Under the pieces are notes generated by a model, which was given only the letters and a program-made list of their open reading frames with translations, was not told where the DNA came from and did no database searches. DNA of 64,000 nt, taken from contig NZ_RQJP01000005.1 in NCBI RefSeq assembly GCF_003858645.1, forward strand, positions 1-64,000, in the 5' to 3' direction. The stretch's first letter is position 1; the number at the start of each line of letters is the position of its first letter. This stretch comes from Larkinella knui (lineage in GTDB: Bacteria; Bacteroidota; Bacteroidia; Cytophagales; Spirosomataceae). This document shows, piece by piece, positions 18,358 to 28,089 of the stretch. The translations under genes and the position numbers were made by a program.

Positions 18358-19248
18358 ATGCCATTACCGCTCGATTTAACGATCGCCATTCCTGTCCGAA
18401 ATGAAGAGAAAAATCTACCTGCCTGTCTGGCAGCGATTGGGCCCGATTTGGCGCAGCATATCGTCCTGATCGATTCGGGCAGCACCGATTCCACCCGCGA
18501 TATTGCGCGCTCGTACGGGGTTAAAGTGATTGACTTTGTGTGGGACGGGCGGTTTCCTAAAAAGAGAAACTGGTTTTTGCGAAACCATACTCCTGAAACC
18601 AAATGGGTACTGTTTCTCGACGCTGATGAGTTTTTAACAGACGCGTTTAAAGCAGAATTACGGCAAACCTTGCAGCGCGAGGATACGAAAGTCGGGTATT
18701 GGCTCCGCTTTACCGTTTACTTTCTGGGAAAAGAAAATAAGGGCGGTTATTTCTTGCATAAACTGGCTTTATTTCAGGTTGGAGCGGGTGAATACGAAAA
18801 AATTGACGAAGATCAATGGAGCCGGCTTGACATGGAAATTCACGAACATCCGGTATTAAACGGCGAAGTTGGCACCATTCGCAGCAAAATTGACCACCAG
18901 GATTTTCGGGGTATGTCGTATTACATCACCAAACATAACGAATATTCCAGCTGGGAAGCGGCCCGTTTTCTAAAGCTGGCGGGTGACACCCAAACGGCAC
19001 AACGGTTGACGTGGATGCAACGAATAAAATACAGTCTCATGCGTACGCCATTTCTGGGACCTATCTACTTTTTCGGAAGTTTCTTTTTGATGGGTGGGTT
19101 CCGGGATGGAAGTCGGGGTTTTGCATTCGCCATTTTAAAGATGGCGTATTTTACCCAGATGTATTGTAAAATACGCGAACTCGAAGAAGGAAATAAAGAG
19201 AAATTACCTGCGCTTTTAAATCAGGAAACATCCGGCGTGTTGAAGTAA
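18358..19248 (+). CDS. Family GT2 glycosyltransferase (WaaE/KdtX-like)
   Basis: A 296-residue GT-A fold enzyme. It starts with LTIAIPVRNEEKNLPACL, followed by VLIDSGSTDSTRDIA and the metal-binding WVLFLDADEFL (a DXD-type motif). The later region (EIHEHPVLNGEVGTI) resembles the WaaE-like transferases that add glucose to lipopolysaccharide cores. Two hydrophobic segments near the C-terminus (LGPIYFFGSFFLMGGF and the following helix) suggest membrane contact. It is the only GT2 among the transferases of this locus. Donor and acceptor are unknown. Confidence 0.87.
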   Translation: MPLPLDLTIAIPVRNEEKNLPACLAAIGPDLAQHIVLIDSGSTDSTRDIARSYGVKVIDFVWDGRFPKKRNWFLRNHTPETKWVLFLDADEFLTDAFKAELRQTLQREDTKVGYWLRFTVYFLGKENKGGYFLHKLALFQVGAGEYEKIDEDQWSRLDMEIHEHPVLNGEVGTIRSKIDHQDFRGMSYYITKHNEYSSWEAARFLKLAGDTQTAQRLTWMQRIKYSLMRTPFLGPIYFFGSFFLMGGFRDGSRGFAFAILKMAYFTQMYCKIRELEEGNKEKLPALLNQETSGVLK

Positions 19249-19296
19249 AGTCAGTCCGGTAAGTCCCATCCTCAGTCATTGCATTCCCACCGAACC

Positions 19297-19692
19297 GTGC
19301 GTTTATTTCTGCTTTATGGAATGATTGCCCTCACCATCGGTATCGTTTTCGGTCTCAGCTGGCTTCCCAATCCGCATTTAAGCAAGTATGGATTTTTGCC
19401 GGCTCGACTGGCCTATTGGACCGATGCGGATGCCAATATGAATGTACGGACTGCCGTACCGATGGTTTTTCTTGGCCTGTTCAGCGGCATCTGGCTGATA
19501 AGCAGAAAGTATGGCGGTTACTGGTGGGCGGGCATCTGGCTGGCCTTGGTACTCATCATCCTGATTGCGGAAGTGGGCCAGTTGGCGTTGCCGCGACGGC
19601 ATTTTGATTGGGGCGATGTAATGTGGGGCGCTCTGGGCGCACTTGGCGGGATAACAGCAATAAGGATGGCCGGATTTCTGGTAAAGAAGTGA
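19297..19692 (+). CDS. VanZ-like small membrane protein
   Basis: 131 residues when started at the GTG at 19297; a TTG at 19279 would add six residues. About four membrane helices are visible. The C-terminal part has EVGQLALPRRHFDWGDVMWG and ALGALGGI, the conserved pattern of VanZ-like proteins. The biochemical role of this family in polysaccharide loci is not established. Similar genes often accompany glycan-envelope gene clusters. It sits between the GT2 gene and the WcaI-like gene in the same direction, with gaps of 48 and 41 bases. Confidence 0.75.
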   Translation: MRLFLLYGMIALTIGIVFGLSWLPNPHLSKYGFLPARLAYWTDADANMNVRTAVPMVFLGLFSGIWLISRKYGGYWWAGIWLALVLIILIAEVGQLALPRRHFDWGDVMWGALGALGGITAIRMAGFLVKK

Positions 19693-19733
19693 CGAAATTA
19701 AAATGTCCACCTAATCTCAATTCAATTTTTACA

Positions 19734-21032
19734 ATGAAAATTTTAGTTAGCAGTATGACATTTGCCCCTGACCACAGTGGGATTTCATTGTATTCAACGG
19801 ATTTTGCAACCTATGCGATGGAACAGGGCCATGAGGTTACTGTTGTAACCGGATTTTCCTGGTATCCCAAATGGGAAAAAAAACCGGAAGATAAAGGTAA
19901 ACTGTTTCGAACCGATTTTTATAAAAAAATTAAGGTATTAAGAGGGTATTTGTACGTTCCCAAAAAAGTCACTTCGTTAGCGAGGATGATTCAGGAAATT
20001 ACTTTTATACTCTTTGTTTTTATCAATTTCTTTCGCGCCGGCCGTCATGATGTTATTGTCCTTTTTACAACACCGATAAATCTGGGTCTGGTTGGTGTTT
20101 TTTTTCAGAAGTACTGGAAAGCCAAACTGATTATAAATGTTCAGGATTTGCAACTGGATGCGGCCAAATCATTGGGAATGTTAGGCAAACTGCCCATTGT
20201 AGATGTGATGAACAAGATAGAACGTTACACCTACCAAAAAGCAGATCTGGTAACGTCTATCTCAACGGCAATGGTTGATATTGTTAAACAAAAAGGAGCT
20301 ATAGAAAAAAACGTTTATTTATGGCCGAACTGGATCAACGTTGACGAAGCCGGGCGTAAAGGGGTAGAAGGTGATTTTAGAAAGGCCTATCCTGAATTTA
20401 AAGACAAGATCCTGATCGGCTATGCGGGGAATGTTGGGGTGAAGCAAAGCTTATCGGTTTTGGTGGATTTAAGTGAAAAATTTAAAGATCGTACTGACGT
20501 TGTCTTTCTTATTATTGGTCAGGGGGGCGATTTAGTAAATTTAAAATCGTACGCAGACAAAAAAGCAACCGGAAACATCCGGTTTATTGACTTTTTATCC
20601 CAGAATGATTACTACAGTTTTCTCTGCGATGTCGATATCGTTTTTCTCTCCCAGAAAAAAGACTCCGGTGACGTTTACTTCCCCTCAAAATTGTTGGGTA
20701 TAATGGCGAAAAAGAAGCTGATATTCGTCTCTGCCGGTCAGGACTCTGAAATTTTTAAGGTGATCACGGAAAATGGGTTAGGTATGTCTTCGGACATCGA
20801 GGATGTTGATCACATGAGGGAATTGCTGACTGCTTATTTACAGGATAAAGAACAATTTGGCGTCTATAAGTCGAATGCGCATGATTTTGTACGCCGGTTT
20901 GACCGGGAGGTTGTATTAGAGGCATTATTTGGTAAAATTAATGATACGGTATTGAGTGGATTTTATGGGCCTGTTGCGACTCAATATACGTTTTCGACAA
21001 ATACAGAGCAGATGACGGATCAGGTTATCTGA
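19734..21032 (+). CDS. WcaI-like family GT4 glycosyltransferase
   Basis: 432 residues from the ATG at 19734. A longer frame runs 42 codons upstream into the VanZ-like gene but is not protein-like there. The N-terminus, MKILVSSMTFAPDHSGISLY, and the segment VLRGYLYVPKKVTSLARM match the WcaI type of colanic-acid glycosyltransferases. The C-terminal donor half has LIGYAGNVGVKQSLSVLVDL and YFPSKLLGIMAKKK. It is the last gene of the polysaccharide locus, and 374 non-coding bases follow. The end of the protein (about 25 residues after FYGPVATQY) looks non-conserved. Confidence 0.87.
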   Translation: MKILVSSMTFAPDHSGISLYSTDFATYAMEQGHEVTVVTGFSWYPKWEKKPEDKGKLFRTDFYKKIKVLRGYLYVPKKVTSLARMIQEITFILFVFINFFRAGRHDVIVLFTTPINLGLVGVFFQKYWKAKLIINVQDLQLDAAKSLGMLGKLPIVDVMNKIERYTYQKADLVTSISTAMVDIVKQKGAIEKNVYLWPNWINVDEAGRKGVEGDFRKAYPEFKDKILIGYAGNVGVKQSLSVLVDLSEKFKDRTDVVFLIIGQGGDLVNLKSYADKKATGNIRFIDFLSQNDYYSFLCDVDIVFLSQKKDSGDVYFPSKLLGIMAKKKLIFVSAGQDSEIFKVITENGLGMSSDIEDVDHMRELLTAYLQDKEQFGVYKSNAHDFVRRFDREVVLEALFGKINDTVLSGFYGPVATQYTFSTNTEQMTDQVI

Positions 21033-21406
21033 AAAACAGAGTAAAAATACTTAGTGTGTTTTTTGAATTCATTAGTTGCCGTATAGTAAATTAGCGAGTA
21101 TATTTACTGGGCTAATAGGATTGATTGCTGGATTAAAGAGTATCTTTATACAGCAAAACACCAGGTGGATAATGAACACCCTTGTCAAGTGCTCAAAAAG
21201 CGATCCATAAAGACTAAAATACCTACTCACTGATCCGGAAAAAAAGTATTATTTTTTGATTTTATTATACTATTACTAATAGTATAGACACTATCGTTAG
21301 TATAAATAAGAGAAGTTTATTTTGTATTTTACGTCTTTTAGCAAGTACCGATGCTGTATTGAGTCTCTATAAATAGATTGAGTTGGACACCAAGAATTAC
21401 TAAACA
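21033..21406. other. AT-rich intergenic region before the NRPS-PKS cluster
   Basis: 374 bases without a gene or a clear terminator for the polysaccharide locus. The right half is very AT-rich and carries the perfect palindrome described at 21266-21286 plus one extra half-site at 21298-21304. The promoter of the biosynthetic cluster is most likely here, but no unambiguous TAnnTTTG box with a TTG at correct spacing stands out. Confidence 0.6.
21266..21286. promoter_or_regulatory. Perfect 21-base palindrome, candidate operator
   Basis: TATACTATTA and TAATAGTATA form exact 10-base arms around a single central C. The half-site TAGTATA recurs at 21298-21304, 16-17 bases on. The element lies about 120 bases upstream of the NRPS start in the only sizeable gap before it. 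This is the form expected of a dimeric repressor site. No regulator gene lies in the cluster, so the cognate protein is unknown. Confidence 0.5.
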
Positions 21407-24400
21407 ATGCAGAATCCAGATAACAACAATGGATCCTTTTCGGAATCTGAAAACCAGAATTCAGAGTTAGGTTATTTGGATAAAACGGTAGTGGCTTTAT
21501 TTTCTGAACACGTTAGAAATAACCCTGATCAGGTAGCCGTACAATTTGAAAACCGACAAATAAGCTATCGCCAGTTAGACGAAAAGTCGAACCAATTGGC
21601 CACTTATTTAAGAAAAAAAGGCGTTAAAGAAGAGACAATTGTTCCCATTTGTATCAATCGATCCCTGGAAATGATTGTTGGGATCGTGGGGATACTAAAA
21701 GCCGGTGGTGCCTATGCTCCCATTGATCCTGAATACCCGCTCGACCGCATAAACTATATTTTATCAGATATAAATACACCCCTTGCCGTTACGGATAACT
21801 ATACTGGTAAACTACTGATCGAGTGCAAAGAAGACCTTGAATTGATTCGGTTGGATACGGATTGGGAAACCATAGCGGCCGAATCAAAAGAGGCCGTAAA
21901 AAGTTCGATAAATCCCGACAATCTTGTTTATGTAATCTACACGTCAGGGTCGACAGGACGCCCGAAAGGCGTGCTTATCGAACACCGCAATTTAAGTAAT
22001 TACCTACAGAATCAGTCGCAGGAATTTGCAATTGCGGCAACGGATTCGATCCTTCAAACCAGTAATTATGCCTTTGATCCGGCGGTAGAACAAATATTCC
22101 TTGCTTTATGTAATGGAGCAAAACTCGTATTGATTCGGAAGGAATCGTTGTTTAATCCGGATGAAGTAATTCAGGTAATTGCCCGGCAAAAAATTACCCA
22201 CCTGCACACAACCCCCAGTTTATTGCGCTACATTCCCAGTGATACCTATGGGAGTTTAAAAAGAGTAGTTTCTGCCGGTGAAATTTGCCCGCCCGACCTG
22301 GCCGATTCCTGGGGCTCGCAGGTGCAATTTTACAATAAATACGGCCCAACCGAAGCGACGATCAGCTCCATTCAATACCGCTATCCGGCCGGCACGAAGT
22401 CAGAAGACGTTGTGCCGATTGGCAAACCGATTGCCAATACCTCGGTCTATATCGTGGATGAAAATGGCAATCCGGTACCGACCGGAACCGCGGGTGAAAT
22501 TTGCATTGGCGGGGCTGGCGTGGGTCGCGGTTATCTCAATAATGCCCCGCTTACTACTGAAAAATTCACTACAAATCCGTATCGTAAACAACCCGGTGAC
22601 CGGCTTTATAAAACCGGTGATTTTGGAAAATACCGCGCCGATGGACTGATTGAATTCATTGGCCGGATGGACGATCAGGTAAAAATCAGGGGTCATCGCA
22701 TTGAATTGAGTGAAATAGAGGTTGTACTGGCAAACCACGAAGCGGTAGAGCAGTGCGTCGTGGTTTCACAGGATGACCATACGACTGGTAAACGATTGAT
22801 AGGTTACATCGTTGTTAAAAAAGACATCGATACGATACTGATAAAGAATTACTTAGCCGAGAAGTTGCCCGAATACATGCTGCCGTCACGGCTTGTTCAG
22901 GTGTCGGCATTGCCGTTAACCGCAAATGGGAAAATAGATAAAAAGGCGTTGCTCAAACCCAAGGCCGAACGCCCGCCTTTATCCACGATCTATAGCCCTG
23001 CGGCCTCCCGGATTGAAATGAATATCGAAACCGTATGGGCCGAACTCCTGCAAGTGGATCAGGTGGGTACGGACGATAACTTCTTTGAACTGGGCGGTAA
23101 TTCGTTGCTGGCAATTTCGGCCGTAACGATTTTAAAAAGAAGATTTGGCTATACCATTCCAATTACAAAACTCTATCAGCAGCCCACGATAAAAGGGATC
23201 GCGGCTTTTTTAGGAAAAGAGACTAAACCGGATGCGTTAAAAAGAAAGACTATACTTAATACGCAGGATATAGCGGTTATTGGCATGGCGGGCCGTTTTC
23301 CCGGAGCAGATTCTATTGAAGCACTTTGGGATATTTTAAAAGAAGGAAAAGAAACGACCCATTTTTTTACCGAAGAAGAACTGGATAAATCCATACCGAC
23401 CGGTTTGCGGAACGATTCGGAGTATGTGAAAGCGCGGGGCATCATCCGGAAAGCCGATGAGTTCGATCCCTTATTTTTTGGGATTAATCCCCGGCTGGCG
23501 GAATTAATGGACCCGCAACACCGCATTTTTCTGGAAATAGCCTGGGAAGCGCTGGAAAGTGCGGGTTATGAACCCCAGAACTACGATGGCTCTATCGGCG
23601 TTTTTGGGGGATGCCGCAACAATACCTATTACTATACGAACGTATTACCGAACGCCGATCTGGTTGAGAAGGTGGGCAGTTTTCAGGTGATGACGGCCAA
23701 TGAGAAAGATTACATCGCAACCCGAACGGCTTATGCTCTGAACTTGAAAGGCCCCGCAGTGACGGTGCAGTCGGCGTGTTCTACGTCCCTGCTGGCCATT
23801 GCTCAGGCCGTAGACAGCATTCGGAACGGGCAGTGTGACATGGCGCTGGCCGGTGGCGCAGCCATTGCTCAACCCATCAACAGCGGTTATCTGTATCAGG
23901 AGGGTGCCATGCTGAGCAACGATGGCCACTGTCGCCCGTTCAGTGCCGATGCGCAGGGGACGGTATTTAGTGATGGTGCAGGCATCGTTTTATTGAAAGC
24001 CCTGGAAGCCGCTAAACACGATGGCGACACCATTCTGGCGGTCATTAAGGGAGTGGGAGTCAACAACGACGGGAGCGGAAAAGGCAGTTTTACGGCTCCA
24101 AACGCCGAAGGCCAGGCCGGAGCCATTAGCATGGCGTTGCAGGATGCCCAGGTTGACCCTTCTACTATCAGTTATGTCGAAGCCCACGGAACGGCAACAC
24201 CCATTGGTGACCCCATCGAGATTGAAGGGTTGAAAATGGCTTTCGGGGATTTGCCCGCCACCCAGTTTTGCGCCATTGGTTCCATAAAAAGCAATATGGG
24301 GCATTTGACAACGGCGGCTGGCGTAGCCGGATTTATCAAAACCGTACTGGCGCTGCATCATCAGCAGATTCCGTCATCCATCCATTATTCGGCTCCGAAT

Positions 24401-27400
24401 CCGGCCATTGATTTTAGCCATACGCCGTTCTTCGTCAATACAGAATTCACCGAATGGCCGGAAACGTCCGGTCCGCGCCGGGCCGGGGTTAGCTCGTTCG
24501 GCGTTGGCGGAACGAATGTTCACGTTGTTCTGGAAGAATATGCCACGGAGATTCCGGCCGAAAAACCGGTGTCGACCCGCCCGGCGCAATTGATCACCTG
24601 GTCGGCCAGATCCATTCCCAGCCGGGATCAGTATGCCACACGGCTGGCGCAGCACCTGCAGAAAAACCGCCGGCTCGATTTGGCCCATGTGGCTTTTACG
24701 TTGCAAACCACCCGGGCTGCTTTCAATCACCGGCGCTTTACGGTGGCGTCTACCAATGATGAACTGGCCGAAAAACTGCTTGCCACTACCGGACCTTCGG
24801 CCGAAGTGAAATCGATCAGGGAACGTCCCGGTGAGGTGGTTTTCATGTTTCCGGGTCAGGGGGCACAGTACCTGAACATGGGTCGTGAACTCTACGTAAA
24901 CGAACCCGTCTATCGGCAGGCCATCGACGAATGCGCCGGGCTGCTCGACGAATACCTGGAAACCGACATCCGGTCGATTATTTATCCGGAAGAGGTCAAT
25001 CGGAAAGCCGAGGAAAACCTGAAAAATACGCGGTTTACGCAACCCGCCCTGTTTGTGACGGAATATGCATTAGCCAAACTGTGGATGAGCTGGGGCGTCA
25101 ACCCGTCTCTGTTGTGCGGCCATAGCATTGGCGAGTTCGTTGCGGCCCATCTCGCGGGTATTTTTACCCTGGCCGATGCGTTGAAGCTGATCGCCATTCG
25201 GGGGCGGCTGGTGAGTGAAATGCCCCGGGGAAGCATGCTTTCGGTGCGGCTGGAAGCGGAAAAAATCGGGGCGCTCATGCCCGAACCGTTGTCCATTGCC
25301 GCCATAAATAGCCATACGCTGTGTGTGGTGGCCGGACACGACGAAGATATTGCGGCTTTTGCCAGTGTTCTGGATGAAAAAGGAATTCCGAACCGGGTCT
25401 TGCTGACGAGCCATGCCTTTCACTCGGTGATGATGGAACCGGTCGTGGCCGAATTCAGAAAAGCCGTTGACGAAGTGGTGCTGAGCCGTCCGCAGAAGCG
25501 TATCGTATCCACCGTTAGTGGTACTTTTCTGACAGACGCGCAGGCAACCGATCCCGACTACTGGGCCCGGCATTTGCGTTTAACCGTGCGGTTTTCTGAT
25601 GCCCTCGAATCTGTTATTATTCTAAATCAGCCTCTGTTGATCGAAGTGGGCCCCGGGAATGCAACTACGACCTTTGCCCGGCAACAGGCAGGTGCGCGAC
25701 CGGCCAGCATCGTGACAAGTCTGGATAAAAAAGGAACACAAACCGAGTTTGAAGCCATCCTGAAAGCTCTGGGTCAGGTGTGGATCAACGGGTTAGAGCC
25801 GGATTGGAAGGCATTTCATGCCCATCAAAACAACCGCAAAGTAACGCTGCCGACCTACGCTTTTGATAAAAAACGCTACTGGGTTGATCCGGTAACACCC
25901 CTTTTGCCGGTTTCGCTGCCCATGCCGACCGGGTCGGAAATGGCCATCGATCCTTCTGCTGAAACATCTCTATTTACGGTCCATATGAGAAAAGACGTAT
26001 TAATCAATAAGGTTAAGGAAATGCTGGAGGAAGCATCCGGTGTTGAGATGGACGGCGTAACGTCGGATATGAGCTTTCTGGAAATGGGGCTCGATTCGTT
26101 GCTGCTGACGCAGGTTTCCATCACCTTAAAGAAAGAATTCGGTTTGCCGATCACCTTCCGGCAACTGAATGAAGAATACGCAACGATCGACAGCCTGGTT
26201 GCGTATCTCGACCGGCAGTTGCCAGCAGAAGCATATGCACCCAAACCGGTTGTTCAGCCTGTCAACCAGCACCCTACACCGGGCGTTGCCTTGCCAAACC
26301 CCGCTGCCATGCCCACCGGTACGAATGATTCCGTACTGGATTTGATGGGCCAGCAGATCCAGATTCTGGCCAGACAGATTGCCATGATGCAGGCTAGTCA
26401 ACAAACCTCCCTGCCGTCTCTTACCTCCATGGCCGCACTGGCCAACCTGAATGGAAAATCACTGAATGGCAATAAACCCGCTTCTGCCAAAACGCCGGAT
26501 TTAACGCCGGAAGAGGAAGTTGAAATCAAGAAACCGTTCGGAGCAAGCGCCCGCATCGAGCGCCAGATCACCGAATTAAATTCCAGACAGAAAACATTTC
26601 TTCAGCAACTCATCAGCCGGTATAACCAGAAAACCGGTGGTAGTAAAAACTATACGCAGGAGCACCGTTCCCATATGGCCGATCCGCGGGTGGTTTCGGG
26701 ATTCAGACCGCTGACCAAAGAACTGGTTTATTCCATTGTCATCAACAAGTCGAAAGGCAGCCGCTTGTGGGACATCGATGGCAACGAGTACATCGATATG
26801 CTCAATGGGTTTGGTTCCAACATGTTCGGATATCAGCCCGAGTTCGTCAAGCAAGCCCTGTATGATCAGATCGAAAAAGGGTTTGAAATCGGACCTCAGC
26901 ATGAACTGGCGGGGGAAGTCATCCGCTTGATCTGCGACTTTACCGGTTTCGACCGGGCGGCTCTGTGCAGCACTGGTTCAGAAGCGGTATTGGGGGCCAT
27001 GCGGATCGCCCGCACGGTAACGGGACGGTCGCTGATTGTGGCCTTTACCGGTTCCTACCACGGAATTGTTGATGAAGTTATTGTGCGGGGAACGAAAAAA
27101 CTGAAGTCGTTTCCGGCCGCACCGGGCATCATGCCGGAGTCGGTACAGAACATGCTGATTCTGGATTACGGCACGCCGGAAAGTCTGAAAATCATCCGGG
27201 AACGGGCGCACGAACTAGCCGCCGTGCTGGTGGAACCGGTGCAAAGCCGCCGACCGGAATTTGTGCCGATTGAATTTTTGAAGGAGGTTCGGAAAATTAC
27301 GGCCTCGTCGGGAACAGCCCTGATTTTTGATGAAGTCATTACCGGTTTTCGCATGCACCCGGGTGGTACACAGGCGATGTTCGGCATCAAGGCGGATCTG

Positions 27401-28081
27401 GCTTCGTACGGAAAAGTGGTGGGCGGAGGCATACCCATCGGCATCATTGCCGGTGATAAAGCGTATATGGATGTGCTCGATGGCGGTTTCTGGCAGTATG
27501 GCGATGCATCTTTCCCCGAAAAAGGAGTCACCTATTTTGCCGGCACGTTTGTTCGGCATCCGCTGGCGCTCGCCACGGCGAAAGCCTCTCTGCTTCACTT
27601 AAAAGAGAAGGGCCCGGGTTTGCAAAAAGGGCTTACCCAAAAAGCCGAACGCATTGCCCGGGAGTTAAATGCCGAGTTTGACCGGCACCAAATCCCTTTT
27701 TATGTGGCGCAGTTCGGCTCGCTCTGGAAAATCAAGCCGAAAGAAGAAATACCGTATAGCGAGCTGTTGTTTGTGTTGATGCGTGAAAAAGGCATTCACA
27801 TCTGGGACGGTTTTCCGTGTTTCATTACCGAAGCCCACACGGATGCCGAAATCGATCAGGTACTCCGGTTATTTCGGGAGAGCATTCAGGAAATGATCGA
27901 CGCGGACATTTTCAAATCGAATCCTAAAACGGCCGCGTCTAACGAGAAAAACGGCCCCACTTATACGTTCAATGAACCGCCAACGCCCGACGCCCGGCTG
28001 GGTAGGGATCGGGATGGGAATCCAGCCTGGTTTATTTCTGATCCGGATCAACCCGGAAAATATTTACAGATAAAAATATAG
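21407..28081 (+). CDS. Hybrid NRPS-PKS: A-PCP-KS-AT-ACP-aminotransferase
   Basis: A 2224-residue megasynthase without a leading condensation domain, so it starts a chain. The A domain (about 25-520) has YTSGSTGRPKG, YGPTEATI and NGKIDKKAL. The PCP carries GGNSLL with its phosphopantetheine Ser at 566. The KS (about 620-1050) has Cys791 in SACSTS, His927 in EAHGTATPIGDP and His966 in SNMGH. The AT (about 1140-1440) has Ser1240 in GHSIGEF and HAFH at 1336-1339, which indicates malonyl-CoA. The ACP has Ser1564 in GLDSLLL. A class III aminotransferase (about 1700-2150) has its PLP Lys2003 in SYGKVVGGG. Expected chemistry: an amino acid is extended by two carbons and the beta-ketone is transaminated to a beta-amine, as in the mycosubtilin/iturin-type modules. 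The tail ends in a linker (RDRDGNPAWF) normally followed by a C domain, which here starts the next gene. Confidence 0.93.
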   Translation: MQNPDNNNGSFSESENQNSELGYLDKTVVALFSEHVRNNPDQVAVQFENRQISYRQLDEKSNQLATYLRKKGVKEETIVPICINRSLEMIVGIVGILKAGGAYAPIDPEYPLDRINYILSDINTPLAVTDNYTGKLLIECKEDLELIRLDTDWETIAAESKEAVKSSINPDNLVYVIYTSGSTGRPKGVLIEHRNLSNYLQNQSQEFAIAATDSILQTSNYAFDPAVEQIFLALCNGAKLVLIRKESLFNPDEVIQVIARQKITHLHTTPSLLRYIPSDTYGSLKRVVSAGEICPPDLADSWGSQVQFYNKYGPTEATISSIQYRYPAGTKSEDVVPIGKPIANTSVYIVDENGNPVPTGTAGEICIGGAGVGRGYLNNAPLTTEKFTTNPYRKQPGDRLYKTGDFGKYRADGLIEFIGRMDDQVKIRGHRIELSEIEVVLANHEAVEQCVVVSQDDHTTGKRLIGYIVVKKDIDTILIKNYLAEKLPEYMLPSRLVQVSALPLTANGKIDKKALLKPKAERPPLSTIYSPAASRIEMNIETVWAELLQVDQVGTDDNFFELGGNSLLAISAVTILKRRFGYTIPITKLYQQPTIKGIAAFLGKETKPDALKRKTILNTQDIAVIGMAGRFPGADSIEALWDILKEGKETTHFFTEEELDKSIPTGLRNDSEYVKARGIIRKADEFDPLFFGINPRLAELMDPQHRIFLEIAWEALESAGYEPQNYDGSIGVFGGCRNNTYYYTNVLPNADLVEKVGSFQVMTANEKDYIATRTAYALNLKGPAVTVQSACSTSLLAIAQAVDSIRNGQCDMALAGGAAIAQPINSGYLYQEGAMLSNDGHCRPFSADAQGTVFSDGAGIVLLKALEAAKHDGDTILAVIKGVGVNNDGSGKGSFTAPNAEGQAGAISMALQDAQVDPSTISYVEAHGTATPIGDPIEIEGLKMAFGDLPATQFCAIGSIKSNMGHLTTAAGVAGFIKTVLALHHQQIPSSIHYSAPNPAIDFSHTPFFVNTEFTEWPETSGPRRAGVSSFGVGGTNVHVVLEEYATEIPAEKPVSTRPAQLITWSARSIPSRDQYATRLAQHLQKNRRLDLAHVAFTLQTTRAAFNHRRFTVASTNDELAEKLLATTGPSAEVKSIRERPGEVVFMFPGQGAQYLNMGRELYVNEPVYRQAIDECAGLLDEYLETDIRSIIYPEEVNRKAEENLKNTRFTQPALFVTEYALAKLWMSWGVNPSLLCGHSIGEFVAAHLAGIFTLADALKLIAIRGRLVSEMPRGSMLSVRLEAEKIGALMPEPLSIAAINSHTLCVVAGHDEDIAAFASVLDEKGIPNRVLLTSHAFHSVMMEPVVAEFRKAVDEVVLSRPQKRIVSTVSGTFLTDAQATDPDYWARHLRLTVRFSDALESVIILNQPLLIEVGPGNATTTFARQQAGARPASIVTSLDKKGTQTEFEAILKALGQVWINGLEPDWKAFHAHQNNRKVTLPTYAFDKKRYWVDPVTPLLPVSLPMPTGSEMAIDPSAETSLFTVHMRKDVLINKVKEMLEEASGVEMDGVTSDMSFLEMGLDSLLLTQVSITLKKEFGLPITFRQLNEEYATIDSLVAYLDRQLPAEAYAPKPVVQPVNQHPTPGVALPNPAAMPTGTNDSVLDLMGQQIQILARQIAMMQASQQTSLPSLTSMAALANLNGKSLNGNKPASAKTPDLTPEEEVEIKKPFGASARIERQITELNSRQKTFLQQLISRYNQKTGGSKNYTQEHRSHMADPRVVSGFRPLTKELVYSIVINKSKGSRLWDIDGNEYIDMLNGFGSNMFGYQPEFVKQALYDQIEKGFEIGPQHELAGEVIRLICDFTGFDRAALCSTGSEAVLGAMRIARTVTGRSLIVAFTGSYHGIVDEVIVRGTKKLKSFPAAPGIMPESVQNMLILDYGTPESLKIIRERAHELAAVLVEPVQSRRPEFVPIEFLKEVRKITASSGTALIFDEVITGFRMHPGGTQAMFGIKADLASYGKVVGGGIPIGIIAGDKAYMDVLDGGFWQYGDASFPEKGVTYFAGTFVRHPLALATAKASLLHLKEKGPGLQKGLTQKAERIARELNAEFDRHQIPFYVAQFGSLWKIKPKEEIPYSELLFVLMREKGIHIWDGFPCFITEAHTDAEIDQVLRLFRESIQEMIDADIFKSNPKTAASNEKNGPTYTFNEPPTPDARLGRDRDGNPAWFISDPDQPGKYLQIKI

Positions 28082-28089
28082 CTATATTT

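Noticed and set aside
24374-25042. 222-codon antisense frame in the hybrid synthase
   Set aside because: It lies opposite intact KS-AT sequence and shows no family features.
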